Shown here piece after piece: positions 10,911 to 54,889 of a stretch of 64,000 nt of DNA. The position numbers and the translations under genes were made by a program. The stretch is taken from the NCBI GenBank assembly GCA_903813345.2, contig CAIIXF020000001.1:47571885-47635884 (forward strand), read 5' to 3'. Positions within the stretch are counted from its first letter, which is position 1. Each line of letters opens with the position of its first letter. This stretch comes from Owenia fusiformis (taxonomy: Eukaryota > Annelida > Polychaeta > Sabellida > Oweniidae). A model generated the notes under the pieces. That model had not been told where the DNA came from. It worked only from the letters and a program-made list of their open reading frames with translations, and did no database searches.

Positions 10911-13900
10911 CTAAAAATTGTCTTAATTGCAATGCGATTTGCACTTCCTTCAGATTGTTGGCATGAATATAAACTGATTAGAATTAAGTTACACAAATAT
11001 CCAAGCACAAATGCCAAAGGGAAAGGACAAAAAAATGTAAAGAAACCTAGCAAGAAAAGCAAACTCTAAGTAAACCTGTCATAAGAAAATTAGACCCGAT
11101 ATATCCCAAAACCATGAACGTGAAAAGAAATAATGCCTAGCACCCCCCTTCCCTCTCCAATCGACAACCAACATCACAATCCAGGACCAGAACACCAAGG
11201 GACATTTCATTCATACTGAAGCCATTACAATACATGTTGAAGAAAAATTGAAAAATTGATGGCAATTACTCATAACATCAAAAACAGTTGTAGATGGCCT
11301 GACCTAAACTTTTATTTGTACAAAATTTGCAAAACCATCCATATTAATTTCAAAATTGCATTCAGTCTTTGCTTGCTGTCCAGGGTGACATGAATGTAGG
11401 GCAGGCCCTGGACAAAATGCTATCAAAACAGGTGCCCAGACTTCTAAATTGTTCAAAAGGAGACATTCAACCCCAGTATTTAAATCCTCATAAATAAATA
11501 AAGAACTCAAGTGTATACTTAAAACCTGCCATTTGGATATACACGTGTACAACATACATCAATTCATAATATTTCTGGTCAATGGAGGCATTCATAAAAA
11601 CACTTTTGAGATAAATAATAATTAAGATTTCAAAATACTGTTTCTTTGATATATATTTTTTTCAGTATACAATTATGTATTATAGCTCTTCATGTAGATA
11701 TACATACATGTCTAGTTACAGGACAAAATTATATCTTAAGTAGATTTAAAGCACCAGGATACACATAATAAACAATGACTTGTGTTTCAATTCTCAGATT
11801 AGAAAAACAATTTTCGAACAAATATCTGTGTGAGAATGTAAACTCAGCAATCAGTTTTGTTACATAAAAGGGAAATTCAATCAGAAAATTAGTTAAGCCA
11901 CAATCAAAATATTTTTCTGATAATCTACCTACAGTTCGGTACACATCCACAATAGTTTGAGGAATCTTCTGAGGACATGTTTTACATTATCACTGGTCCA
12001 CAGCAAGCACGCAGAAGTTAGTATCATCCAAGATGGTGGCCAAAATTTGTTTGATTTCAAGTAAACCTGGATTCCAAGTATTTTGTCATGCAAACTGATA
12101 CAGCTTGTAAACTAACCCTGTTCATAGAAATGCTCAAACATCTCCTAAATTAAGAGAATTCATAAGAAAACATCTTTGCTTGGGATGACACTGAAATGGA
12201 TGTTGATCATCCCCCTCGTTTGAGTTAATGTAGTTCCATCACTGCCAAAAAATGTAATTTGAGATTGTATATTTCAGAGATGTTTGACTATTTCTTCGTA
12301 ATTCTTTTACAACCAGAACTTTATTTGTTTGCTTCGCGGGATATTTGCAATCTACAATCTAAATTCCATAGCTAAAATCAAATGTTTTACAAGCATATTG
12401 GATGACATCATCACCACCATCATCATCACCACCATCATCCTGCTGTGGACCAATAACTGTGAACTGATGTGTCAAGTCACGTCATTTGAGAGCGGTGTGC
12501 TAGAATGATACAGCATTGATGGAATCATCAAATGCATAAAAGCTATGCTTTCATCTTGTTTTACAAAAATGTTAAATAAACATTAAGAATGAGTAATAAT
12601 GTCCAACCTCATTTTTGAGAGAGATAGATACAATAAATGGTGCATTGTTCTCAGTAATGAGTTTGCAATTGTAACGATTGTTCATTTAATACTATCAGCT
12701 GGCACCGAACTGATTGTTCCAAAATGTAGAAAAAACAGTAATGGACGTTAACACACTGATCAAATGCAATATACTAATGACATATTTACATAATTCATAT
12801 GTCAAGCATATGGCAACTCTAAGAAAGTGGATGGCATGGAATAAATACAAAACAATTCCACGATGCTTAAACCAGAAACATTACTTCTGGTTATAGAAAA
12901 GGTACAGTATTTTGTTTCAAGATGTATCTGAATAACAACTTTCAAAATATACAGGAAATGTATGATAAAGAAGTTTAAAGATCTGAATCTCTAGATCTAG
13001 ACCATACTGATCAGAAATTAATACTAAATTGCATAATGTTTCAACTGTTCATATACCATTAACATAGAATTCCCACTTTATTTTACATAAAATGAAAAAA
13101 GTGTATTGCACCATTAGTCTAATTGTTCTTTTATCACTATATCCAGATCTGAGTTAAAAATTTCTTCGAACATTCTCTCAATTCTTAATTCTTAGTATAC
13201 CACTTAATCAAAAAACATGACTTGTTTGTTTAAACATTAGTTACCCCCAATAAAAGTAAAACAAATTGATTTGACAGCACTTGGTTATAGAGGAAACATA
13301 ATATCATTGCCACATATTTAACCTTCAAATGAAATGTTCAAGTCAATGCCCTTGAAAGTGATGCACATATCAGATTATGCACTAGGCATTAAACCAAAGC
13401 ACTAAACTCAGTCATACATCATTCTTATGTCAGATTCAGAGCAAACCTTGTAAATCACCATCAATGCAGAACTACCTGTTTATGGCAAATAAACATAAAC
13501 ATAAGGCCATAAAACAGGTTACAATTTTGAATTCAAATTCATATTTAAAGTGGGATCAAAAATGCCAGAGGCAATCTTTTCAATAGATAAGCCAATGATC
13601 CAAAAATATATCTTTGTCATTAATTATGATCTTGGGCTGAGGATAGAAATCTTATTGCTATAAACTTCTTTAACTTGCCTATAAAATAATAATGAGTTAA
13701 AATACATGAGATACATGAGATAAGATACACAAAAATGAATGTTTTCCAAAACAAAGAGATTCTTCTACAATCACATTATTTTTATAATAACGCATGGTGT
13801 ATGCACATATATATACCACCTATATTTGGATTTTGGATATGTATGAGCCTGGATGAACCTAAACAAGGCTATGTACATGAGTATACATATGATAAGGTTA

Positions 13901-15600
13901 ACATTATTAAATAATATAATAAAAATGTGAACTTTCATCTAACTTTTTTTCAAATCATTATTTTAACAATTTAAAAACTTTAACTAATTACAATCAAACA
14001 TAATCATTAACATGATTATGACTTTATGATTATGACAAATGAACATAATCATCTCAGATATCACATCAACTAAGAACCCCATCAGCAGGGTGTATAGCAG
14101 AAATAATTTGTTGTTGAAAAAAGACCTGGTAACCAGGCTTTTTCTTTTACTCAAATCCTTTGACCACGACAGAAGTTTTTACATTTAGATAATCACCCTG
14201 TGGGCTCTGCATAACACTATTAAATAAACAGATAATGCTTTTGTAAGGGCCTAACTATTGGAGACTTTGATTATATGAATTTTGCACCTGGTCAAATATT
14301 GGCACCTTGGTTCTTACATACATAGTTCGAAGTACAATCATAATAGCTGATTAATATACTTTCTATACAAAGCCAGGTATATTTAGAATAGACATTTCAC
14401 AATGTGTCCTGATATGCTGCTGTTTAGGTGTTGTCTCATATGTTTCGCGTCAATTTTTACAGATTTTGATGTTGAACAATTTAATTACTGTGAAGAACCT
14501 CTTTTTTAAAATCACAATTCAAAAAATCTGTTTGGTGAAAACAATTTTTTCTTTTAGATATTGCACTTCCAAAAATATGTTCCTCAACAAAAACGGATAT
14601 AATTCAGTGCAAAATGTTTGAGATAATCCCAAATGAGAGGATGGTGACTAGGACATCTGTAAAGTGTTGACCTTGGACCTATAGATACATAGCCACACAG
14701 GTGATGTGTACAGGTGTAGACACCTGATCTACTGCACCAAAAGTCCCTGGACTCCCAGGAATAAAATGACTCCCTGGCCATCTTTCAGAGTGACAAAGGG
14801 AAAATAAAGACAAATGTAACATATAGCATACATAGGCATGTAGCTTGATTCTAAATTGCACAGAACTGCCAAAAATTCAGACGGTCTATTTTGATAAGAC
14901 ATACGTTGTGTGGAAAATACATAGTAACATTTATCCTAAACTTTCAGCAGTCAATCTAGGCACTTTGACAGATTACTAAACTAAATATATGGCATAAGCA
15001 TTTGGCACGGTTCTCATACTAAAATATGTCTAATACATTATTAATTGCTCGCACTTCAAAAATGCAACTTTAAAGTACAAAAATAAATGTGATGCTACAT
15101 CATATACAACTATTTACATTGATAGCATATACTACTCTTTTGGAATCAGATCAAAATGTCATAGTCACCAACATGCAGATGCTCTAAAACCATTAGCACC
15201 TAATCTCAGAGAATCTAAAAATACACACATTATTTTGAAAGAATTTCCAGTAGTTGAATAAAGGAGGCTTAACATCAAGTTCAGGTTGACATTTGGTAAA
15301 CATTGATATTCTGATCTCATCCAACTCTTAAACTTGGCTGAAAATAACAGTTAATAAAATATGAACATACGTTCCTCTAAAATAAACAGAGACGTTGCTA
15401 AAAGTGTTCAAATAATATACAGAGGTATTTCCTCATAAAGGTTTTACTGTAGATAGCAATATTGCACATATCATGAACTATCTAAAGCACTCTGCCTGAC
15501 ATCTATACAACAAAAGTAATGTTATGAATGTGTTGGAACATTCTGAGCCAAAATAATGAATCAAGTTTATAACAGTATTTCACTCTACCTTACCCCCATA
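10911..15600. other. Gene-free AT-rich stretch downstream of the phosphatase gene
   Basis: No exon with splice signals and no recognisable protein was found on either strand. Local features are a CAT/CAC microsatellite at about 12405-12440 and low-complexity ATGATTATG-type sequence at 13990-14060. Confidence 0.5.
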
Positions 15601-15612
15601 CAGTAACCTGTA

Positions 15613-15868
15613 TTTCTTTAAAAGGGATACAGGGTACAGGGTGTCCCATAAAAAGTTTAATCTCAGTACAGTGAAGTTGCAAATGGAGGACATATGTTTA
15701 TTTCCATATTTCCGAAGGTATACTAGATTTTACATATATTCCAAGTGTTCTTATACATTGTATAGATTCAACAATCAGTTTGCGGTGTTTTATTACCAGA
15801 AAGCCCTATAGACAAAAAAAGAGAATACCTGCTCCATTTGCAACTTCACTGTAGCCTGTATCCCTTTT
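15613..15868. mobile_element. Foldback element with inserted 30-bp mariner-like end
   Basis: Inverted arms (15616-15690 and 15827-15866) share AAAAGGGATACAGG followed by TACAGTGAAGTTGCAAATGG, around a ~140-bp loop. The left arm is interrupted by exactly 30 bp (15637-15666) with TA on both sides, while the right arm has a single TA at that point. CAGTG-type ends next to TA are typical of the Tc1/mariner group, so this looks like a non-autonomous element. No coding sequence is present. Confidence 0.7.
15637..15666 (+). mobile_element. Solo 30-bp terminal repeat flanked by TA, copy 1
   Basis: The 30 bp start CAGGGTGTCCCATAAAAAGT and end TTAATCTCAG, flanked by TA at 15635-15636 and 15667-15668. 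The start matches the mariner-type end at 36456 (CAGGGTGTCC). An identical copy lies at 16015-16044. Confidence 0.7.
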
Positions 15869-16014
15869 AAATTTGGTCAAGTGGTAGGGAAGAGTGTATT
15901 AACTGATTAGCTAATGAATCTTTCATCATGTAGATGTACATGCTACTTTAATAAGCCAGACAGGCATGCACAGCCTGTCAACATTACACAATGTAAACAA
16001 TTCAAAGAAAATTA

Positions 16015-16044
16015 CAGGGTGTCCCATAAAAAGTTTAATCTCAG
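16015..16044 (+). mobile_element. Solo 30-bp terminal repeat flanked by TA, copy 2
   Basis: Identical over all 30 bp to 15637-15666, in the same orientation, with TA at 16013-16014 and 16045-16046. The outer flanks are unrelated to those of copy 1, so this is a separate insertion rather than a local duplication. Confidence 0.7.
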
Positions 16045-16046
16045 TA

Positions 16047-17689
16047 ATGTTACTTGAACTTTAAGGATACCTTGTACTGTTGAATATATTTTCATATCTT
16101 TACCCTTTGATGATAATACTTTAAATCATTGATATTATCGAATGTAAAGCTGAGACAAAAATTCTCTTGAAGTGTTTTCAAATAAGCATTGAGATTCTTC
16201 ATCTTCCTACACACTATTATGCCCAGCTTAGACAATATTCACATGATATCACACATTCAAATTGTGGTTGATATTGCATTATTACAATTATCGATTGCAT
16301 CTTAATTTGGTTTTACAACAATGAAATGATTAGCTTTTTATTTGGCTTGGAAAAACAATAGCACCTTTTATAATCATTTTTAATGATGTTCAATGGAGGT
16401 TTGGAATTTTTTGTCACAGTATCAAACTTTTTCTCAATTATGGTTTTCTAAGATCCCAGTGGGCAACAATCAATATAAAATCCCTAAAATTATATGTTGA
16501 TGAAGTGTTTTTTCTTAGCCAGAGGCCCCTTGTGTCATTTTGACAAAAGCGGGCATGGTATTGTATTGAAAAAATGAGATTTTCACCCGAAAGAGAAACT
16601 TTGGAGTATTTAAGTTTTTCTGTAACTCATTTTCACACCTTTAAGGTATATCCTTCAAACATTAAAAAAAAATTAGAGGTCAGTTGCGATCATTTTCAAA
16701 TTCTTCCAACGGACATCATTAAGCTGTCACTTCATATTGGGATGTAATACAATTTTGCCTTATTAGGTATCATAAAATCGGCAAGTTAGAGTATAAATAC
16801 TAGTACATCAGTTCTATAATAAATATCAGAAAATGTGTGAACCCTATAAGTTCATATTGCCATAAATAGCTTATTTCGTTGTATCAATTGTCACTATTTC
16901 AATCCTTTAAAGTCCCCGATAAATCGGGCTACGTATACCGCCGTGTTTACATTAGGGGATTAGAAGAGTTTATTTTTTATTTAGGTATGCAAGCTACGTA
17001 TATCAATATTAGGCCTTCATTCATGTACTCGTGTGCATGTAATCAGCATGCCCTTCAATATTATGTAAACCAGGCTATTCACGTATAATGTACACTATTT
17101 ATGTGTGTACTACATACAATACAATTCCCTGGGAAACAAAACACAAATACGTTTTATATGTTCAAAATGAGCCATTTGATTGATGCAAACACTAAATAGC
17201 TTCATAAATAACATCTACAAAGTATATCTAATAGTAATTTTCAATTTCAATGTTGAAACTTCCCTGGTTAAGATTATATGGGAAATCATCACGAGACGAA
17301 GATCGTTCGCCTTCCTGGCTTACCTCTGAATCGTGTACCGGGCAATCTCTTTATATAGTTTAGCGAGAGCGGTGCGCCTGCGCAGTTTTAAACTTTGGCG
17401 CACACTTTAAATTTAATAAATCTCAACCACTGCCATTACAAAAAGGTATTACAAAATCTTACCTTAAATCTCATATATATGAAAACATTCACATAATAAA
17501 CACAGATGACAGAGATCATACATAACACAGATTTTTGATATGTAATGGAGTGCTCATCTACAAATTGCAATGTTAAAGATTGTCTGAGTTATAATACAGG
17601 TTGCACGTGCCAACTGAGTGAGACTGAATTTTTACCCAAACGTATGCTGCAGATACAATCATGTACACATTCACTTGTACATGAGAGTT
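16047..17689 (-). other. 3' flank and probable 3' UTR of the receptor phosphatase gene
   Basis: No exon is seen. On the minus strand the part next to 17690 should be 3' UTR. A minus-strand AATAAA lies at 16969-16974, giving a UTR of about 720 nt if used; other signals are possible. Confidence 0.35.
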
Positions 17690-48981
<31,292 letters not shown>

Positions 48982-49304
48982 GGTCCATGTTGTGTCACGT
49001 GACCTACGTTAATTCAACGAACGATCACATCGTTCTAAAGTTCGTTTTTCTCACAGTCAACCGACTCGGCACATCTCGGGCACCATCTAAGACACTCTGT
49101 ATGTATTGAATAGATGGCGTGTACTAGCTATTCTAGCCAAACTAATATATTTTCGCCTCATCTTCGAGGATTGGTCACTGGATATCATCGGCATCGGAAG
49201 GGGGAGGGCGTTAGGGGCGACCGCCCTTCCCCTTTCCCCCGGGGTCGGACACTCCCCTGTACAAAATTTTGACCAGTACCCCCCCCCGGCCTTTCCCCAG
49301 ATTT

Positions 49305-49665
49305 TTCTTGGATTTGAAACCGAGCCTAGAATTGAAAGCTCTTGAGAGCTAATTAAAGTCAAAGTGTAATAATGACAGAAATTATACTATGTGACTGTCA
49401 TTATTTAGTCTATATCATCAGTCAAGCATAGAAGATCATTTCTCATATTTACCACAGTTTCTCCCTCGTCGGTGCCCACGCTCAATCACTACGTGAGGAT
49501 AGGTCCGAAGCTTGATGAAGCAAGATGTAGTTTCTCAGGAACCTATACAGTATGTAAATACTTTGAAGAATAAGTGCAAAATGTATACTTCAGTAAAGTT
49601 TTTTAGTCAAAGTCAAGCTACACAAAAACACATTTTTCTTGTTTTAATTATTTTGAAGCAATTTC
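49305..49665. repeat. Right arm of the long inverted repeat around exon 1
   Basis: Starts near GATTTGAAACCGAGCCTAGA and runs through TTCTCAGGAACC and GAAGAATAAGTGCAAAATGT. Together with 48215-48490 it encloses about 810 bp holding exon 1 and the presumed transcription start of the receptor phosphatase. Confidence 0.8.
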
Positions 49666-51603
49666 AAAGTGAAGATAGTGTAAACTTAGTTCAAACATGG
49701 ACTTCAAATACGTGATTAGAAGTCCATGGTTCAAACGGGATTAGAAAGATGAGACCCATTACACAACAGGGGTGTAGCTAGCTTTCAGTCAGGGGGGAGG
49801 GGTGCGATCACCAACATTTTTTCGGTTTTCAGTCAGGGCTGCGATCGCGGCATGAGACAAAAAATATTTTTTGATGCTATCTATTCAAGGTTTTGAAAGG
49901 CTGGTATCGATGTGGCGAACTCAATTCAACATTGTTTTTCTCTTACACCAATCTATATTGAAAACATTCTGTAAAAAAGCACGGTCCTATGGCCACTAAT
50001 TGACGACAAATTAATGCGAAGATTATTTAAATATATAATTTTTATAACTGTTTTTGTTAACATTTTTTTGATTTTTGGTGCAATTGTTTTTGTTCCTTTC
50101 TACCGATTCATGAGAATGAAATAAAATATCTTTCCGAACATTGTTAAACCTCTCAATATTATAGTTACACAAAGGAAAATTTGGTATTCAAAAAATTAAA
50201 ACAAAAATTAAACCCCAAAATTTAAATCAAACCTTTTATTTCATTAACAAGACAATTTTTTTAAATCAACCAAACTTTCCTTTGTACAGATACAATATTG
50301 AGAGACATAAACACGTTGTGTATATATCGTTTTGTTCCAATGAGGTTGTTCGGGTAGATGTTTCGTTCATTCCGAACATATGATACCAAGAACAAAAGAA
50401 GTGTCTGATGTGTTTTCTAAAACAATGAGAAAAGTGAAAGTTGATCAAATAAAATGCATTTAAAGCTCTTTCCTTCTTCTGTCTAGTGGTTCTATTTTAT
50501 TGGTTATGGGGGATGCGTACGCACCCATCGCACCTCCCCCTGACTACCCTATGCACAAGATCTCTGTGAGCAGTCAGAATACCTTCCCCAGATGCTTTCA
50601 CGTTTGCCTCCACAGACGAGACCGACATTTTAAGCGTTCTGTTAAATGGCCATAAAATCGTGGCCATATTTGAACCTTGTAGAATGAAAGAAGATTGATC
50701 AAGGTTTAATTATGCCAAATGTGACATTAAACCCATGCTGAATGACTGAGTTGATCTGTTTGGGTTACCTTTTTGGCCCACCCTGTATTTGTATTGCGTT
50801 AACCACATAACAAAGGGTTGCTAAGTCAGTTGCAAAATAATCAATTTGTTGTATTTTCAAATAATACATCGAAGGTCTACACCATAAAACTTTTGAAAAA
50901 ATAATTTTCAACATGTTTTACAATCATTATTAAAGATCCAATTTAAGTAGGTATGAAATACATATTTTGTGCACGATCAGTTTTCTCCATGCATCCTTGT
51001 GTCTCTTGGGAGATACAAATATTCCCCGGTACATAACCCTGTTTATTTATTCATGAGAAGTTGTTTGACTTGATATCCTTGTTGATCAATGATCTACCAT
51101 TATAGAGCCAATAAAAAGTTCTAAAAAGTAAGCCCATGTCCTATTTAAGATCCACTAGTGGGCCCCCACTAGTCTTACTATTGAAAATTCTAGCAATAGC
51201 TAGGCTTACTATCTCACATAGCATGAATTTACTTGTTGAGGGTCGATCAGCTTGAGTTCTTTTGAGAAAATGAGGATTTCAGCAAGGGTGTATTTACTTA
51301 ACATGGGGAAAGAATTGACTTAAAAGCTGTATATCAACATGTTGTACGTCATTATAGGGATAGATACAAAATCCTTATTATCTCAGAAGAACTCATTTTT
51401 ATCGAGTCTCGACAAGTAGATTCACATTGTAGAATCCTATTCAATAGTAAAAGAGGAGGGGTTCGCATAAACGGGACATTAAAGCTTATCCAAGGACTTT
51501 TTGAAAATTTTGGTTAGCTCTAATATATCTAAGTAGTTAGGCGATAAGATTACAGTGCATCGATGCTACTTTTAAATATTTCGACTAAGACCCTGTTTCA
51601 AGG
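49666..51603. other. Intergenic stretch with repeat fragments
   Basis: No gene was recognised. Contents: the TTTCAGTCAGG repeat at 49778-49850, the ATTGGTTATGGGGG repeat at about 50496-50540 (also near 4540), and a single mariner-like end GGCCCACCCTGTA near 50777-50789. Confidence 0.5.
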
Positions 51604-52644
51604 TCACAAATTGTCATTTTTCTTCAAGCTGGATTTCAAAATATGTGGACGTTTCATGATTTTGTCTGGCATTGTCCATGCTCTTTGTCTCGGTAATGGC
51701 TCTAATATTTTTACGTCTATGTTTTCATTCCATTTCACATGATTATCAATTGCATGTTTTGTGGCAATGTTCGTACTATTAAGCGCGTTGTCGCTGCCCG
51801 AATGCGCCTTATCCAATGATGGTGTGCAGCCATCGATAACATCAATTGTCTGATTCGATCCCCAACTATTTTTGCCAGGTCGCCCGGTCCAATTATGTAA
51901 AGTTTTCTTTTCGTTACTAATATTATGTAATCTATGTGACAGTTCGAGGTGATCTAGCTCATATAACTTTCTCCGTAACCTAGGACTTCCAGGATTGCTC
52001 TCATATCCTCGGAGAGAATTCACCCGCGAGGTGAGATTGATATTGAGTTTTGGAGGCTGGTGTGGATGATGTTTACTTGTTGCAAGAACGTCTTTGGTTG
52101 TTGATTCCTCGACAATCTTAGTATCAGAAGATTTTGTTTTATTGTCGTCAAAAGCTAAAACCTGTATAAATGTGTCTGATGCAGATGGTAATGGATCCCG
52201 AACAATGTTCACTTTGCCGAAGGACTCAGGGACTGCTACATTCAAGCAATGGTTAATAAGCGTATCCGTTGTAAGCGGTGGGAGACTGAATCCAGCAGCT
52301 TTGCTGTCAATGTCCAAGTTTGACTGTCTCTTTTCTTGTGCTGATTTTGGATGATCTCTACATTTTTGGAAGAATTTTGTCGTTGTAGACCCAGCTAATG
52401 GAGAAGTAGGAGACCTTTGCAATATGTTTTGAGGTGTATGGTGACGCTGCAATAATCGTGGTGACATAGGTGGCGATGGTAAAGCTCTTGGGGATTTCCA
52501 TCCAGCTTCTTTGGCCAAATGTAACGCCTTGACACGACTTTCACGAAGGCCTATATCCGAGTCAACATCAGAACCTGACACAATGACATTATCCTTCGAT
52601 ACACAACTATCGTCACGATTCCGTCCGGAACCATTCGTGGTCAT
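51604..52644 (-). CDS. Uncharacterised 346-residue protein, Ser/Pro-rich, probably disordered
   Basis: By far the longest uninterrupted frame in the window. I recognise no domain. It is hydrophilic and rich in Ser, Pro, Asn, Lys and His, with no signal peptide or TM segment. Proline-directed sites cluster in residues 50-85 (LPSPPMSPR, HHTPQN, RSPTSP), and there is a second SPR block (NPGSPRLRRKLYEL). The C-terminus is basic (PRQRAWTMPDKIMKRP, then SSLKK), which could bind 14-3-3 or nucleic acid; that is speculation. An in-frame stop lies 36 nt upstream of the ATG, and the context at -3 is A. It could be an intronless gene or one large exon of a longer gene. Codon use and complexity look like real coding sequence. 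Confidence 0.7.
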   Translation of the reverse strand: MTTNGSGRNRDDSCVSKDNVIVSGSDVDSDIGLRESRVKALHLAKEAGWKSPRALPSPPMSPRLLQRHHTPQNILQRSPTSPLAGSTTTKFFQKCRDHPKSAQEKRQSNLDIDSKAAGFSLPPLTTDTLINHCLNVAVPESFGKVNIVRDPLPSASDTFIQVLAFDDNKTKSSDTKIVEESTTKDVLATSKHHPHQPPKLNINLTSRVNSLRGYESNPGSPRLRRKLYELDHLELSHRLHNISNEKKTLHNWTGRPGKNSWGSNQTIDVIDGCTPSLDKAHSGSDNALNSTNIATKHAIDNHVKWNENIDVKILEPLPRQRAWTMPDKIMKRPHILKSSLKKNDNL

Positions 52645-53290
52645 ATTATCCCTTTGTGCTATTTGCTATTGTTTCGAGTGTCTGCGAAATGTTTCGTTCT
52701 ACGCATATATATTTGCCTGGAATATTGCTATGTGCTCACTTTACTATTCATGTTGTATTCTTATGAATTTTCTATATTCAATACTTCTGTTGTTGGTACC
52801 TTATTTGAAAGGTTTATTATTCAGTTATTATACTTCTATACCCTGCTCTTGGATCTGGTCCTATCACATTCTGTTTGATTTAACAATCGCTAAATCGTTG
52901 AGAAAACAAGCTTCAACAAAGTTAACGATGAATAAATAATAAATGTATTCATATCAATACAGTGCACTATTTGATGGACTATTTGATTTCTGACGTACCT
53001 ATTCAAGGTTATTAGTTATTACTTCCCATAAAGCAAGCACTTCACAGCAATTCATATCTGAAATACTCCCAGCTTTGTACTCCGAGGAAGAGCTTTGTAC
53101 TCCGAGGAAGCCCTTTGCATGTTTTTACTTTTATGTTGTCACCTCATACACTGCATAAGGTTTCGTTCGGGGTATTAGTTGTTCTCCAGTATATACATTC
53201 CCCGGGAGTATATATGTGAAATATGTATATTTCACATATTTTATAGCAGATAAGATTATTATTCTTTACACTCTGGTCTAGTTATAAACT

Positions 53291-53343
53291 ACTGAAGACG
53301 AAGCTCTCCTTTAAGAAGTGAAGTCAAACGAATGCAAAGGGTA
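53291..53343 (+). repeat. Second copy of the GAAGACGAAGCTCTC sequence
   Basis: Same orientation as the copy at 45285-45336 and about 95% identical. The flanks differ, so this is a dispersed repeat or a moved promoter fragment. Confidence 0.8.
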
Positions 53344-53959
53344 GAGTATCGTCGCGATAATATTTGGAAGAATTGTTCTCTTAAAAATGAATGAATTTGG
53401 GCATTTCATGATTTTCCAAAAAATCTATAAATTGATCAAACCTCTTAAATACTTCTTCAGATATTGAAAATATTGTTAGGGAAACGTGCTTTTTGTAATG
53501 GTTGCTTGCAACATATTATACTCCTTATTCTTTGCTGCCACTTATCGAATTATTGAAGTATATTAATCTGTAAAATGAATTAGTGAAACGCTGCCACTTA
53601 AACAGAATAAATATTTAAATAAGTAATAGATTATGACATGACATCATGTACCTATGTTTGTCCATATTTTCCAATCAGAAACCACATTTATTTGCTCAGT
53701 GTATAGATGAACAGACAAATCTTGCAGATAATAAACGTTATAATTTGATAACATTTTTGTTTTGTCTATGACTAGTCATTTACAAACATGGTGTCTTATC
53801 CCACCGTTTTTGTTTGTTTTAGTTCTGTTCAATTGAAGTGAGGAACGATTAATGGTTTAGAGGTATTTGTACTATTTATTATAGTAATTGAGATTGATTG
53901 TCGAGTAAACTCAAAACTTGACTTGCTAACACAGGAATCATAGTCCTATGTACAAACTA

Positions 53960-54152
53960 TTGATGCTGACTCGGATATAGGCCTAACTGAAAGTCGTTAC
54001 ATTTGGCCAAAAAAGCTGGATGGAAATCCCAAAGAGCTTACCATCGTCACCAATGTCACCACGTTTACCATTTTCACCTATGTGACCAGGTTTACCATCG
54101 TCACCTATGCAATCACGTTTACCATCGTCAAACATGTCACCACGATTATTGC
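53960..54152 (+). pseudogene. Inverted, truncated copy of the 51604-52644 gene with expanded 27-bp repeat
   Basis: From TGATGCTGACTCGGATATAG the + strand follows codons about 27-63 of the minus-strand gene. Breaks seen: a 10-bp deletion after GAAAGTCG, a 1-bp deletion at GAGCTT, several substitutions, and loss of homology after CGATTATTGC. The single 27-bp stretch that encodes LPSPPMSPR in the source is present four times here, each diverged. The reading frame is lost, so no function is expected for the encoded peptide. Confidence 0.85.
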
Positions 54153-54889
54153 ATGTTCGTCTCAGTACATTTTTGCGACATTTAACATGGGATATGAATC
54201 GGGTGATGGTACTGAAGCAAGGTTTTCTCTAAAATATTAATTTATTTACCTAGAGAAATTAGATCTTTATGATTATTAAATTGTCTGTCAGGCGACCATT
54301 AATATTCCCTCACTCTTAGAGTGATTACTTTTGATACAATTCCACTAACAGCTGCATGCAACTCACTACCATAAATGCCCAATTGCGTAATTCTATGTGG
54401 ACTTTCCTTATCTTTTTTTGATTGAAGTAAAAACGCTAAATATCCCCTAGCTCATGATTTCACCTTCTTTTGATATACCTATGGTAATGGAAACTGTGGG
54501 TATTTGGCTCAATTTATATTGATAGATACGTTATCAATGTATACTGATTCTGAAAGAGGACACATTTACTCAATGATTTCTCAAATAACTGAGAAAGTAA
54601 AAGTTATGCCACAGGAAGAGAACTGACTCTTCAAAGCACATTTGAAAAGCACAATTTCATTTCATATTTAGCAATGCATATAAAGTTGTGCGAGGGCATC
54701 ATGATAACATTTATTTTTTGATTTGCTTTTTTGTATTTGCCAAACATCTAAAAAATAAGACTGTAAAATATTTGTCGATTCTTATCAACAGGGGATGGAA
54801 ACGCGTATTTTTAAAGTATTTTCGTAGAATACACAGGAAATATATTAGAATCGCCATCTTTATTCAAAACTAGGTAGTTGTATGTAGTT
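54153..54889. other. AT-rich sequence without recognised features
   Basis: No gene or clear repeat was seen on either strand. Confidence 0.5.

Noticed and set aside
49087-49362. 91-codon minus-strand frame upstream of exon 1
   Set aside because: It lies in presumed promoter and inverted-repeat sequence, has a Gly/Pro-rich low-complexity translation and lacks signal or domain features.
52511-52939. 142-codon + strand frame over the orphan gene
   Set aside because: Half lies antisense to the 346-codon ORF and the rest is hydrophobic low-complexity sequence from AT-rich DNA; no signals support it.
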